NCBI GenBank assembly: GCA_020091685.1
Contig: CM034606.1
Coordinates: forward strand, 35,173,874 to 35,237,873
Direction of reading: 5' to 3'
Source: Lutjanus erythropterus
Taxonomy: Eukaryota > Chordata > Actinopteri > Lutjaniformes > Lutjanidae
DNA: 64,000 nucleotides
The position numbers and the translations under genes are program-made. The notes under the pieces were generated by a model that searched no databases, was not told where the DNA came from, and saw nothing but the letters and a program-made list of their open reading frames with translations. This document shows, piece after piece, positions 12,269-25,600 of the stretch (position 1 is its first letter; every line of letters begins with the position of its first letter).

Positions 12269-14031
12269 CTGTAAACACAGAGGGAGAAGGAGAGACAGAG
12301 AGAGAGAGAAATACTGAGTATTTGAACCAACAGAATTAAACCTTCACAATAAAACCCAAAATTTTAATGACAATAACAACAGCAGATAAAATATGTTATT
12401 GCCCTTTTTTGTAAATATACTTTGCTTGTAAATGCACTTTTTTGGGTAAATACATTTTTGTAAATGTATTTCTAATTATGCAATTTTGTACTGTTTCTGT
12501 AGTGTGTTGTATTTTGTATATCTGCATGTGTGGTCACATGATGTGTGGTGTGACCACCATTGGTTGTATATATGGAGGTGTGTCTCTTTATCTTGTTCAT
12601 GTCTGATGAAGGGTTGGTGCCCGAAATGTCACATGTGGTGATACTATTAAATGTACTAAAGGAGCAGTTTCTGGAGTGCGGACCTATTTTTGAATTTTTG
12701 TAATAAACAATCACCAACAACTTATTTACAATATCACACGGCTGTGTTAAATTTACATGTTACCATTTAATTGTTAATTGAGTGGTATTTGGACCAGTGC
12801 TTGATCACAATATATTACATTATTGATTAATTTGTCAATTATTTCTCACATTGTGAGAGCCCAAGGTGACACCCAAAATGTTTAATTTATTCAAATTATG
12901 TAAACAGGATGGATCTCCCATGGTAGACCTAACATGAACAGTTTCAAACTTCATATTCAACTATTTATTCATGCAGATTAGGATTACGGGTGTTCCAGGC
13001 AACTAATTATTACCACAAATTTTAATTTAGACTAGTCTACTAGTCTAACAGTAAGAAAAGAATCAGCAGTTAAAACTGAGCACAATGTATTAAGTGATAA
13101 TGTTCAAAACTTTAAATGCTGGTGAAATGTGTGCCACTTTGTCATTTCATTCATTTTCTGTAACCGCTTATTCCGGAAAGGTCGCGGGCTGCTGGAGTCT
13201 ATCCCAGCTGACATTGGTTGAGAGGCGGGGTTCACCCTGGACAAGTCGCCAGTTCATCACAGGGCTGACACACAGAGACAGACAACCACTCACACTCACA
13301 TTCACACCTACGGGCAATTTAGAGTCACCAATTAACCTAACATGCATGTCTTTGGACTGTGGGAGAGACTGTCGGAGAGAACCCACGCAGACACGGGGAG
13401 AACATGCAAACTCCATACAGAAAGGCCCTGCAAGCTGGGGGATCGAACTCAGGACCTTCTTGCTGTGAGGCGACAGTGCTAAACACTGCACCACCGTGCT
13501 GCCCTGATTTCATTATCAGAATAATAAATAGTAATATACATTTCCTATCATCAGATGATTTATCATGCATCCCTAATTAGAAGTAATATTTATTTTAAAG
13601 CCTTCCACTCGCACATTTTCTAATTGATCAAGGCCAACTGAGTATTAATGCATTTAATCTATTGACTTAACATAACATTTTTCAGGACAGGAAAAACCAC
13701 CTGGACATGATGAGCAATGCTAGCAACTTGCTAGAGTATAGATTTGAAGTTAGTTCCAGCAACTTTAGCTAGCTAGCCAGAAAGGAAAGGGAAAAGATCT
13801 TCATATCATCATAACAGAGAAGATTACTGTTACTAGAAGACAACTTGCTCAGAAGTTCTTCACAACTGTTCCAGTGAAAACCACTGAATAAACTACTGTA
13901 CAAAAACAATACAAAGACAGGAATAGTGAATCCAACAGTTTGCTCCTCTCTTAAGAAAGTGTTCATCCTGACAAAGCCAGATAAGTGTTCAAAATGACTG
14001 ATTAGGTAATGATTCTCTTTGTTGTCACATA

Positions 14032-14098
<67 letters not shown>

Positions 14099-17000
14099 CC
14101 TTGTCCCTGCCTCCATCCACCACACATTGTTTCCCAGCAGAAGAAAAGAGAATAAAACTACAACAGTCGTGATCCTTTGATTGGAGTGGCAGGTTGGAAT
14201 TAGCAGCCTAGGTATGCACAGTGAATGCCATGCATGTGGAGAGGTGGGGGAGCTGTGAAAGGAGAGGGGAGGAGCGCTGTGGGAGCGGGCTGACGAGGTG
14301 TGTTTGGGTGTTAGAAGCTATGTAGAGGGTGGGGTGGTGACCAGGGGTGCTGGTGGTAGGGGGGCTTCTGTTGGGCCGGGCCACAGTCTCAGGGCTTAGT
14401 GCCCTCCTACAGGGTTGACGGACAGGGGGGAGGACCCGCCTTTTTCACACACAGAGACAGTTACTGACAAGTGCTGCTGGCTAGAGGAGAATACTGTAGA
14501 TGGAGGCACAGAGACAGATGCAGACAGAGAAATAATACACACTCCAGACCAGTTCCATTTAATACACACTCCAGTCCCACTTCTGTGGAAACATGAAGTG
14601 GGAGAAAAAGAATTTGAGGGGTTTTTGATTTTTACTCTTCAACTATGTTGGGAAATATATTCTAAAAGATCAAATTCTTGGCTATTAAATCTTTTAACCT
14701 AGTGATGAAATTTTTTATTAAATGTGGACGTCAACCCTGTAAGATCTGACATAGTTGATGCCACACAGAGTTTTCAATTCACGGCATAGTCGTAGTGAGC
14801 AGCAATTTTGTGTCTCAGAGTATCTTAATGTTAATCAAAATACACATTTTTAAACCATAATTCTTATTTAACTTCAGAGTTATAGAGTTTGTCTGAAAAT
14901 ACAGTATACCAGTGGTTCAGCAGTATTTCCGCTTTTTTTAAACAAGAAACTGAGACAGGGGTCCTTAGGGTATAGTCAACCATTTTTATGCCTGATTAAA
15001 TCATGTTTTTGTAAAAATCTGATGGAGTTGACAAAAAACTGGGACACAATTTTAAAGGCCTAATATTTTCATAAACAAGATGATTTATAACAAAGATGAT
15101 TGTAATAGCACATTTGTATACCTATGTTACCCGTAGGTATTGATAATTTTAGATTTTAGAGGCTTTTAACACATTTTTTAAATGCTTAAAATTGTGAATT
15201 CTTGTCTGAGACAAGGCTGTTTTCTGACACAGAGCAAGTTCAGAAATGAAATGAAATGAAAGCAAGCCAAAAAACATGTCATAAATTACATATAAATCCT
15301 TTCAAAATAAAAATGTAATTAGATTGTTAGTATTAATAATTTAAAGATTTCTTTTTAGGACAACAAAATTTGTCCCAACTCTCAACAATGGGTGACATAT
15401 TAAAAAACATGCAAATATTGCTTGTGTTTTTTTTTTCCTTTTTGTTTGGTAAGTGTTAACAATAGTCTGACTTTTGTTGTCATGGTTATTTTCATCATGG
15501 TTAAAGTGGTGAAACCATGGCAGTGGTTGGTTAGGATCAGGCATCAAGATTACTTGATTAGGTTTAGGAAAAAATCATGGTTGAGGTTAAAATAAGTATG
15601 TTACTTATATAAGTTAACTAGTTAACTTGACATTTTTGTCTCCATGGCATTTGTGAGTACGATTCAATCCTGCAGGATTCAATTTGATTATAAATTAACC
15701 TGAAACACACTTAAATCTTCTGTAGATTACTCAACTCATGTATAAGACATAATAAATAATGAAGAAACACCTATTATTATAGTTCCAAGAAACCAAAGAA
15801 ATATTGTAAACCTTTAAAATTATTTTTATTTGATTTTTTGAATTTATTTTTATCTGATAAATGACTTGAATGATTATTAAGTTATCTGCAATTTCACTGT
15901 TTTAATTCTTGTGATTGAACAAAACCATTAACTGACACAATCTCAGCATTAATGCAGCAAATGTTTCAGGTATTAGGAATCAACTCTTAGCATCTATTTC
16001 AATATTTTATTGGCCTATCAAGATGACACCACTGGTTGTGGAATATTCACCTACCTCTCCTGTAAACAGACGGTTAAGGATTAATAATTTAGTTATTCTG
16101 AAGGATATAAAAGTGCTAACAAGTCATTTGCAGCCTGCAGATAAACCAGATGTCTTTATGTACGGGTAAGAAAATTCCAGAGATGGTTTCAGGCACTGAC
16201 TGTATGTATATTCAAACCAGAAACCACATTTATGTTGACCCCGAGGTTAACTCCACGCCTGTAAACCACAGTGAAGGGAAGTGAGCTATTAGCTCCAGCT
16301 GTGGCGGAGCATAGGTCAGGACTGCTGTCAGAACGTGACGCAGGTCTGTACCTTCATTTAACCACTCAAACAAGACAACTAGTGCAATTTCCTGCTGTCA
16401 CTCTGTATCTTTTCTTTACTCAACAGTTTGCCAAGTTTAAAAAAGAAAGATAATAAAAAATTTTATACTCAAAAAAGCAGATTCTCTTAACTTTGGAGAA
16501 AGTTTCTGACTCACAGAGGTGTGCATTTTGTTCAGAGCACTATGCTGAAGACAGAATGTTCCCATCAGAATGGGACATGTGACACTGTGGACCCAGCATA
16601 CATCTCAGAATAATGACACACTTATTTGAGACATGATTGGCTGAGGGCAGCATCTGGTAACCTGTGGCATCACCAGAAATAAACACTAACAGATGCCATT
16701 AAAATAGGTCCTGTATGAGATTAAGACACTGAAAACAGACACTGAAGTAGGGACAGAGGCAGATTAAAAAAAGTTAGAGGAGGTTCACAACTTTTCAAGT
16801 CTATTGTTATACAATAGTTGCATGTACATACAAAATAACTGATCTCTGAAATGAAGGGTCTTTTCACACCTGTATTGTTTGGTTTGACTTTGAGACTTTT
16901 CAGTTTGACCCAAACCAAAATAACAGGTGTGAAACCTCTCCTGGACCACAGTTCATCCCAAGCAGCCACACGTACTTGCGCACATCCCTGACGTTCACAC

Positions 17001-18551
17001 CTGACATGAACTTAACTGAAAGTGGTAAGACACCCCTGCCCTTCAAGGTGGACCACAGACCATTTGTTTGGTCTGCACCAGAGTTTGAGACCGGCTTTCG
17101 CACCAACCTGAATGAACTGCATCAAGGGAGTAAACGCTCCTGAGTTCGGTTCAACCGGAATAAACAAGGCTGGTGTGAGCCCACTCTTAAAATTTATGCT
17201 ACCAGGATGCCCCTACACAATAACCCATTTCATAAAAGTATTATTTTCTAGATAACAGCAAGAACCACTACTTTTGTTTTGTCTGAACACTAGGGCTGGG
17301 TATCAGTACTCACTACCTTTAAGACATTGATTGAAATAACTAGTACAAGTAGTATCAAAACTTCTCCAGTCAAATGATACCTGCATTCAATCCTTTTGGT
17401 ACCCAGATCTAGAAAAAATGACTATTTAGATGGTTTTGCTGCAGCCAATCACCAAGTGTTCTTCATAAAGAACCTTCAGAAAAGGTATTAGATGAAGTAC
17501 TTCATTGGGATCAGTATCACTTTAAGGGTACTAGTATTGGTACTGGTATCGTAATTTTTTAAACAATACTCAGCCCTAAAAACACAAAATGGTCGCAGAT
17601 GTAGTCTGGACTGCATTTTCTATTGAAAGTGTTCCGTCTGTAGTTATTATTATGCAATATCCCACCAATGTCCTTCGTTAAACATTGATAGACTGTGAAT
17701 TCACCGGAAATTCATCCAACTGATGAGTTCTCTAAAAGGACTATTACGTAAAACGGCTCCGCGGCGGTCCAGACAGCTCCGAACAGAGCTGTGACTGAGG
17801 GATGCTGTTGGCATCAACACACGGGGGTGAGGAGTGGGATGTGTTTGGGGTTGGGGGTGGGTTAAAGGGGTAGCAGGATAGGACAGGGGGGTGGAGGGCA
17901 GCTTAATGGGCCTGACAGGCAGCTGTCAGGCCCATTAAGCAGCGCGGCCCGTTGGCAGGCCCCCGGTAATTAGTGTTGGGTAAACTCATTTATGGTCCAA
18001 ATGGGTCGGGCAGGGCCAGGACCAGTATGCGCGGTGGGTGACCTCTGACCCCGCTGACACAGGATACAATAGGGTTACGCTCACACTCACTATCTGGACC
18101 CTATTACTCTCCATTACTCACATTACTCACCCCTCACTGGGCCATGGCGCTGGCAGAGGCAGGGCAGGGGACACCAGCCATACAATGAAAGAGCGACTCC
18201 CCCCTCGCCTCCCCCAGCTCTCTCACCCCTTCTGAAGCACCGAGCAGGCCTGATCTGGGGTCAGAGCTTGCACTGATATTATAGCTGCTAAGGTCAGAGC
18301 CTCTCTCGCCTAATGTGGGGCAAGTATCCCCCCTAAACACACACATATGCACACACACACACACACACAGTCATATCTGTGACCAAAGTGAGTCACCCTC
18401 CTCTGCCCACTCTGTGCCCCCCCCTCACTCCTCCTCTCATCATTAGCAGCACGCTGGGCCTCCGCTGCCGTTTGGGTAACCTCATCAGCTGGCTGTATTA
18501 TCTAAGGGCCTGTGTGACAGGGTCACACAAACTGACTGGGTCTTCAGTGGG

Positions 18552-18613
<62 letters not shown>

Positions 18614-21600
18614 TCACAGATATGAGGAAACACACATTCTCATGCACGTAAACACACACTCATTCATACAGGCTGAATCATACACACACAAACAAAGTGT
18701 GAGAGCCCCTGCTGGGGGTTGAGTCCAACAGTACCAACATTGTTAGCTCCAAATCAACACGCTGACCGCACAGGGAGCACCACACTTTCCCAAGACCACC
18801 ACCGGCTCGCTGCTGCAGTCCAGACTGTCAGCATTCTCTGATCCCAGATCAGTTCACACCAATAACTTTTTCTACGGGACAGTGTTCATCTACAAGTCTG
18901 TGGCAGTTGAGGCTGCTATAAACATGACTCTGGAGACTGATGTGTTAAATGATTTTACAAAGTATCGGTACAAAAATCATACACAGTATTTCACATTGCT
19001 AGGCCTCTACCTGAGAGTTTTCACATTAGGTACAATTGCTTCACACTAGAATGGTGACGATAACAGCGTTACCAGGGTCAGAGGATGCCCACTGTGGGGT
19101 TGAGCTCATTACCGCCATCACTACAAATGTTATTTTGAAAGTTCAATCGCATGTTGAGATCATTGATCCATTATTACATCTGTGGATCAGTGCTGTCACA
19201 CACAAGTCAGGAACACAACCTCTGATCGGTTGAAAGACTCATCCAAGGCATCTTGGGATTGCCTATGGGCGGCTAATAACATGGTATCAAAGAGGACATT
19301 GGGCGTGGGATTTATCATGGATTTATTTTAACACGTCTCCAAGAAGACGCAACGCTTCAAGGCTGGATTACAAAGCTTCTGAAATCGATACGATTGCAGC
19401 GCAAAAGTTGTAGAGGTACAATGCCAGCGTTAGCATTAGCTTAGCATTAGCATTTCCTGCTTAGTTTACTTTGGGATTTTCCTTGTCACTGATTCAACAG
19501 TTGGGAAACAACAGACGAGACTTTTCTTGGTGTTGAGAAGCTGCAGTATTTATTAACTGACACACTGTAACCTGAAATGAAACACACTGACAACTTGGTG
19601 TTAAGTTTCAAGTTTATGCTCCGCTATGAGCAGCATCGTCGCTTGCCTGCTGCTTCTTCTCCCTGACCACACAAACTTATACACAGCCCTATTGCTAAAA
19701 GGAGCTATGCCACACTAATGACACTATGCTTCAATAAATTCCAATAAAACATACTTATTAAGGCAGTTGTGGTAAACCACCATCCCATTATAATATTTTG
19801 CTTTGTCACCGTGGACCATCATAGCCCTACTTCACACCATGCCTGAGTGTGATTTACCCCACTCTCCACTCCCCACCTGGTCAGGTTTCATGTTAGTGCT
19901 CTTTACCCAAGCACACTTGCAATTACTGACACAACAATTGTTTATGTTGTTGCTGTGGTGTAGAAAAGCATGCCAATTGTAAGATCCCAACAACAGTCCA
20001 CCTTCTTGTTCAGGTCTGGTTAGATTTCACACTTGATGTGAATGGTATCCGAGTACACATGAACTGTTCTCGAGACCTTTTCAAGTGGACATCAACAAAC
20101 CTCCAGTCAGTGTTCACACTAATCAAACAAACAGGACTTTGAGGTCAAGTGTACTCGGATCCAGGCCCGGGTCCCTATTGTGAAATCACCCTCAATCACC
20201 ATTGTCCATGTTAAATCTTGTTTGCCAGTTTGTGACAAAGCTTCAAATATTTTGGGTTTCTATGTGTACTTGTTTCTAAAAATACCCATTCTAAATACTG
20301 ATGCATTTTCACCAATACACTTTCCCTAGAACTATGAGAAATACAATATTATCTACCACCCCTGCACAACTACAATCCAGCCCAGCACACATGGAACTGC
20401 TCCCAAGGTCAGCCTACATGTTAAGTTCGATATTTTTACCAGTAAGACTCATGTTTGTGTGCTTTTGATCAATATCTAATTTTCACACAGTCAAAGACAA
20501 AAAAAAAAACGTGTGCTGATAATAGCTCTGTACCAAAATACTAGTACACAACTGAATGCCTGTCTGCTGACAGCAGTGCACTACTGTAGAAGAGGCCAGG
20601 TCAGAGTCAGCCCTGGTCCAGAGCTCTGCTGCATGTGTACACAGCTGAATACAGGTCAGGTTTATTGGACAGAGCTGATTTTCATTAGGGCTGAACAATA
20701 AATTGAAACATTGACAAACTTTGCAATCGCAGTATGACCAGTGCAATGTCCAAATCACAGGAGCTGCAATTTTTTGATGAAAGTAAAATGTGTCAAAACA
20801 TATTATTATAAAGCACTGTGGTGCAACAGAGATACTCCGGTCTAGGGTTGGGCAATTGGATGAAAATATCGCCTAGCTACAATGTGCTGAATTTACTGCC
20901 ACCTGTTTTTTTCTGGTTGATTTTTGGGGTGATATTTGTCATATTATTGAATGACAGCTGCTCCGTGATGCTCTCTCTTCCAGCAGCATTGGATACACCT
21001 GCTCAGCCAGACTAGGAGTGCACTGAGCTGGGTGAGGAGTGAGACGTAAACAGTCTGCAGAGTCAGACTCTTTACACCGTTTTCAGGCAGTGAGTTAAGG
21101 ATTTATTTTGACAAAACCAGAGTTGGTGATTGTTGGAAGAGTGAACAAACTAATAAAGATGATTTAGGTGAGTTTTACATGTTTTCCTGTGGAGTCTGAA
21201 TGAAGTGTGTTTTACGAAGAGTTAACAAGCCAATTAAGGTCATCTTAATTCATCAAAAGAGAAAAACTTGAATTCAGAAGGTGCATGGATGTATTTCTGT
21301 TTAAAAAGGAATACAGGGGTGAGAATATTTATTTACTTGACACTTTGTGAGTTTATTTTGTTTATTTGACGTGGTGAACGAACACAGCGTATGCATTGTA
21401 GTGAATGAACATCTCCCAGCTGAGACTGGAGAAGATGGAAGGAGGTGGAGGGGCAACATATCGCCCAACTCTACCACCACCTACAAATCATTTTCTCCAA
21501 ATTTATGGGAACTTGCAAAAATCACATCATCATAATAATTTTTTGAATCATGTCAGAATTGCAATATCTGTCAAAATCACAATCTGAGTGTTTTTGGACC

Positions 21601-22421
21601 CACAGTCCAAAGAGATTTGCTGTAAAATGATGTAACACAGAGGGAAGATCTGGAACTCTGGAGAAGCTTTTTGCTTCATACATGATAATGAACTTTGTTG
21701 ATTGATAAATAACTCATTGCATCAACATAAGATGGAACCCTGTTAAAGAAAAAGGAAACAAATCTGTTACCTGTGGGTGTGGCCATAGTTGTGGTTCTTA
21801 AATGATGATTTCCAGTTTGAACCTGTGTAGCTGTACAATTGTGCTTGTGTTATATTCACATATTTGCCAAATAAAAAACCTACCTAAACAGCTCAAAATT
21901 TAAAAGTTTAGGATTTCGATGTGTGTAACCTTGCTGTGATGACACTCGTGACCGATTGACAAATGACTTAAATTCTTGCCTTTCATAATGGCCGTCTTGA
22001 CTTTTGTTGGAATTAGTGAATTCCAAACAAGTCTTCTATTAAGAGGACATAATACAAACACAAAAAGTAAGTCAGTATTTATCTCAGCCTCTGCCCCGAG
22101 GACCAATTACACATGAATGCAGGAGAACAGCCCACATCCCCGCTCTGGGAATGTGAAGGCATTTGGCTCTGGACTCCAGGGGCGGTTTAGCTTTGCCCAG
22201 TCACCCACTACCCCCACCCCCCGTCAGAAAGAGGGTTGTTAATTTGTTGCGCTTGACCCCGGGCTTTGTGCCCGACGTGTATCTAGTTTGTAAAAAGTGC
22301 TTTTATCTGCTTTCTAAATATGTCTGAGCTCAAAGGGTTATGATGCTTTTATATCGGTCAGGGAGGGAGACAATGGTCAAAGGGTGCAAGTGCTGACCCC
22401 TGCTGACACACACACACACAC

Positions 22422-22461
<40 letters not shown>

Positions 22462-22584
22462 CCACCCTCCTCTCCCTTGCTCCCTCTCGCCCTTTCTTAC
22501 ACACTGATATGCATGGGCAAACATATGCATGCACATAAACATGCACTTTCTCTCTCTCTCTCACAAATCCACACTGTTATGCAT

Positions 22585-22660
<76 letters not shown>

Positions 22661-25600
22661 GCCCAGACCCTGTTGTCCCATCCCCACCCCCCTGTGGTCC
22701 TTTTGGCTTCTGTTTGTGTCTCCTGTGTGTAGGGTCACCGGGACATTCCTCAGCCGGCCCCTCGGCTCTGTTCATCCAGCTGGAACAGACCGGGACCCAA
22801 CACAAGCGTCCACACACAGCAGACACAACAACGCACTAATGTTAGCTAGCGGATTCTGGTGTCACGTTTGGTCAGAACAATAATAACTGTCCAAAATGTC
22901 ATATAAAGCCCCTGTGTGTGGCGTCAAAACACAATAAATCTGTTAAAGCTAGAACATGCAACATTTGGTGAGCAGCAGCCACTGTGACACAAGTGACATT
23001 TACAGCATAATGATACTATAAACACTGTATCACATTCTGGTTGCGTTGTGACCCTGGAGTTGAGTGCGGCCACTCTACACAATGCTCGTGATTCCAGTAG
23101 AAGCTCCTCGGTGCGTTCCAGAGGCAACTCTCTACTCCGCTCTGTGGAGAATATGTTCAAAGGTTTTTTTTTGACTAAAGCCATGTCAAACTTCACAGAG
23201 CAGATCGAGTGCACAGGAAGTCAGAAACAGCATAGAGAAGAAATTCAATTTTCAAAGTAAAAGACCCTATGCAGGCTCGTCATCATACAAAGAGATAAAA
23301 AAGAAAAAAAAAAGTAAACATAATCAGGTGGGCAAAATGTTCCACTTCTGAAACCCTGCTGGTGGGATGTGAAGCCGTGTGGACGCTGAGTGAAAACCAC
23401 ATGCGACAATTGTGTAGTCTACAGACACTCTTAGCTGGTAGCTTCATGAGCAAGAGACTCTACCACATATCCTCTACCACAAAAACCACTGGCCAAAGTG
23501 CAGAGGATGAGGCTAACACAGCTAACATTAGCCAAGATTGCCCATGCTGTTGACTTTGAAGCCACAGATAAGCATAAATGAGCAAAGATCCGAAAGTGTC
23601 CAGTTGTTGTTGGGGGTCCCTGCTCCATCAGGCCCCTGATCTAAACTCATCTCTCCCTGTTCTGACCCTGATTAGATTTACTGAGGGGTTCCAACAGATT
23701 TGGATTTGACAAGTGTATTGATACTGGATTCATATTCAATAAAATGCTATTGAACCCCATCCCTAGTACTGAACTGTTTCTGAAGTACTGAAGTAATGCT
23801 GTGCTTGTGTAAGTACAAGAATCACATGTTTCATTAGACCACACTGCTCAGTAATTGTGAATTTAGAAGGGATATAATACTGACTGGTAATGAAATAATG
23901 ACACAGGAGCCTCTATAGACTAACATATTTGATTGTAATATACTAATTATAGTTAGTGATTTCACTCTGTTAAACTTGTGATATTTGTAGATTACCTGAG
24001 AACTTCCTGCTAACAAAATGTTTGAAATAAATCATGTTGAAATAAAGAAGTCTGGACTTCTTCTTCTTTTTTTTTTTTTTTTCTTACAATTGAAATGATA
24101 TTTTTATTATTACAGAGAGAGTAAAGTACCAAAAAAGGTCCTGTTATGTCTGGTATGGTATCAGCTCAAATATGAATGGTACCCAACCACAAGAGAACAT
24201 CTATTTGCGTGGACTGTAACTAACAAGACTGCAGCACTACCCTCCACCAATGGTGGATAACAAGCTCCCTGACAGACAGGACTATGGCTGCACAATTAAT
24301 TGAAATTTGACTGAAACTGCAATATGACTTTCTGCAATTTTCAATCACAGGAGGTGCAATATTTGTTAAAGGCAAAATGTGCGAAAAAACAACAACAACA
24401 ACAACTTTTATACAAATGAATGTTGTGAGGCAGAGATGTCCTGTCCTACACATCAGATTATACAGACTTAAAAAAAAAAACGTACAGAATAATATAAGAA
24501 TAACAGTGTAAAAATGATCATTATCTCGAATGTCGCAAATTATCGCAATTGAAATATCCATAAAAATAATTGCAATTCGATATTTTTTCCAAAATCGTTC
24601 CGCCCTTGAAAGGAGGCAGAAGGTGAGACTGGGGAAAATCATATTCATCACAGTCTGGACAATCAGCACTGGCGCCCCCCCAGGGATTTGTGCTGGAATC
24701 TGGCTGTATACTGGACTCACAGTTCAGACCCATCTTATAGGATGTACATCATCACAGCTGATAAACTCTTCACTCAGCATGGCGTCTTATAAGAAAAGGT
24801 GATTACACTACTTACTGTGAGGTGAGTGGATAATTTGATGTTAGTTTTGACACATGTTAAGACTGAGCTTGGTTGAACTGGTTTAAACTACTATGCTTCT
24901 TTCAAATGGAATGAGCCGCAAAAAATTACAAGAATATGCTCAACTATTTGCTTTGTAATTACTTTGCTTAATGTCAAAACTAGGACTGCAACTAATGATT
25001 ATTTTCATAGTTGATTAATCAGTCGATTATACTGTCAATTAATCAATTGTTAGTTGTTTGTTTTAAAATGTCAGAAAATTGTTAAAAATGTCAATCACTG
25101 TTTCCCAAAGTCCAAGATGACGTCCTCAAATGTCCTGTTTTGTCCACAACTCATAGATATTCAGTTTACTGTCAGAGACGAGTAAAGAAACCAGAAAATG
25201 TGCAGATTTAAGAAGCTGAAATCAGAGAATTTGGACTGTTTTTCTTAAAAAAATTAATTGTTGCAGCTTTTGTCAAAACTAATGTACAACTTATTTTATC
25301 TGCCCATATTTCAACTGTTTATTCTTCTTTAATCTTATGTCCTTAACTATATGATGGTTGACTGTAGGGTATCAGAATGCCTCTGATACAGCTTAACTGA
25401 GCCTATGCACTGATCTGATATCACAATCAATCCTATCATATCCTTACAGGGTTAGCAGTATACAGTTGTTAAACATTAATAATAACATATATATTTTTAT
25501 GCACTGGTATCAGATGGGTACTTGGTATCAGGCAATACACAAAGTTCAGGTATCAGGAAGGAAAAACCAGCTCTAGATGACTGATTGATGGATTAATGTA

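Larger units (their letters stand above)
17740..18500. promoter_or_regulatory. candidate conserved non-coding block containing a perfect palindrome
   Basis: This long GC-rich, mostly repeat-free block differs sharply in composition from the AT-rich intron around it. It includes CGGCTCCGCGGCGGTCC, CCCGGTAATTAGTGTTGGG and CTCATTTATGGTCC. The perfect inverted repeat 17901-17940 sits near its left end, and (CA)n tracts bound its right side. The short ORFs inside have no recognisable product. Strong enhancer candidate within intron 5, by composition and locus; conservation could not be tested here. Confidence 0.5.

Noticed and set aside
13430-13505. tRNA-like A and B boxes on the minus strand
   Set aside because: They are the promoter of the SINE, and no clover-leaf or acceptor stem of a functional tRNA follows.
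13094-13580. Overlapping ORFs on both strands
   Set aside because: They lie in the tRNA-derived SINE (13141-13505) and its margins.
17901-17940. microRNA precursor
   Set aside because: The stem is only 18 bp with a 4-nt loop, too short for a Drosha/Dicer hairpin, and no flanking stem extends it.
22384-22839. 151-codon plus-strand and 109-codon minus-strand ORFs
   Set aside because: They are translations of (CA)n tracts with short random flanks and no domain.
24220-24720. 166-codon minus-strand ORF, the longest in the window
   Set aside because: It runs through an AT-rich MITE-like repeat, and the peptide is low-complexity hydrophobic with no family resemblance.
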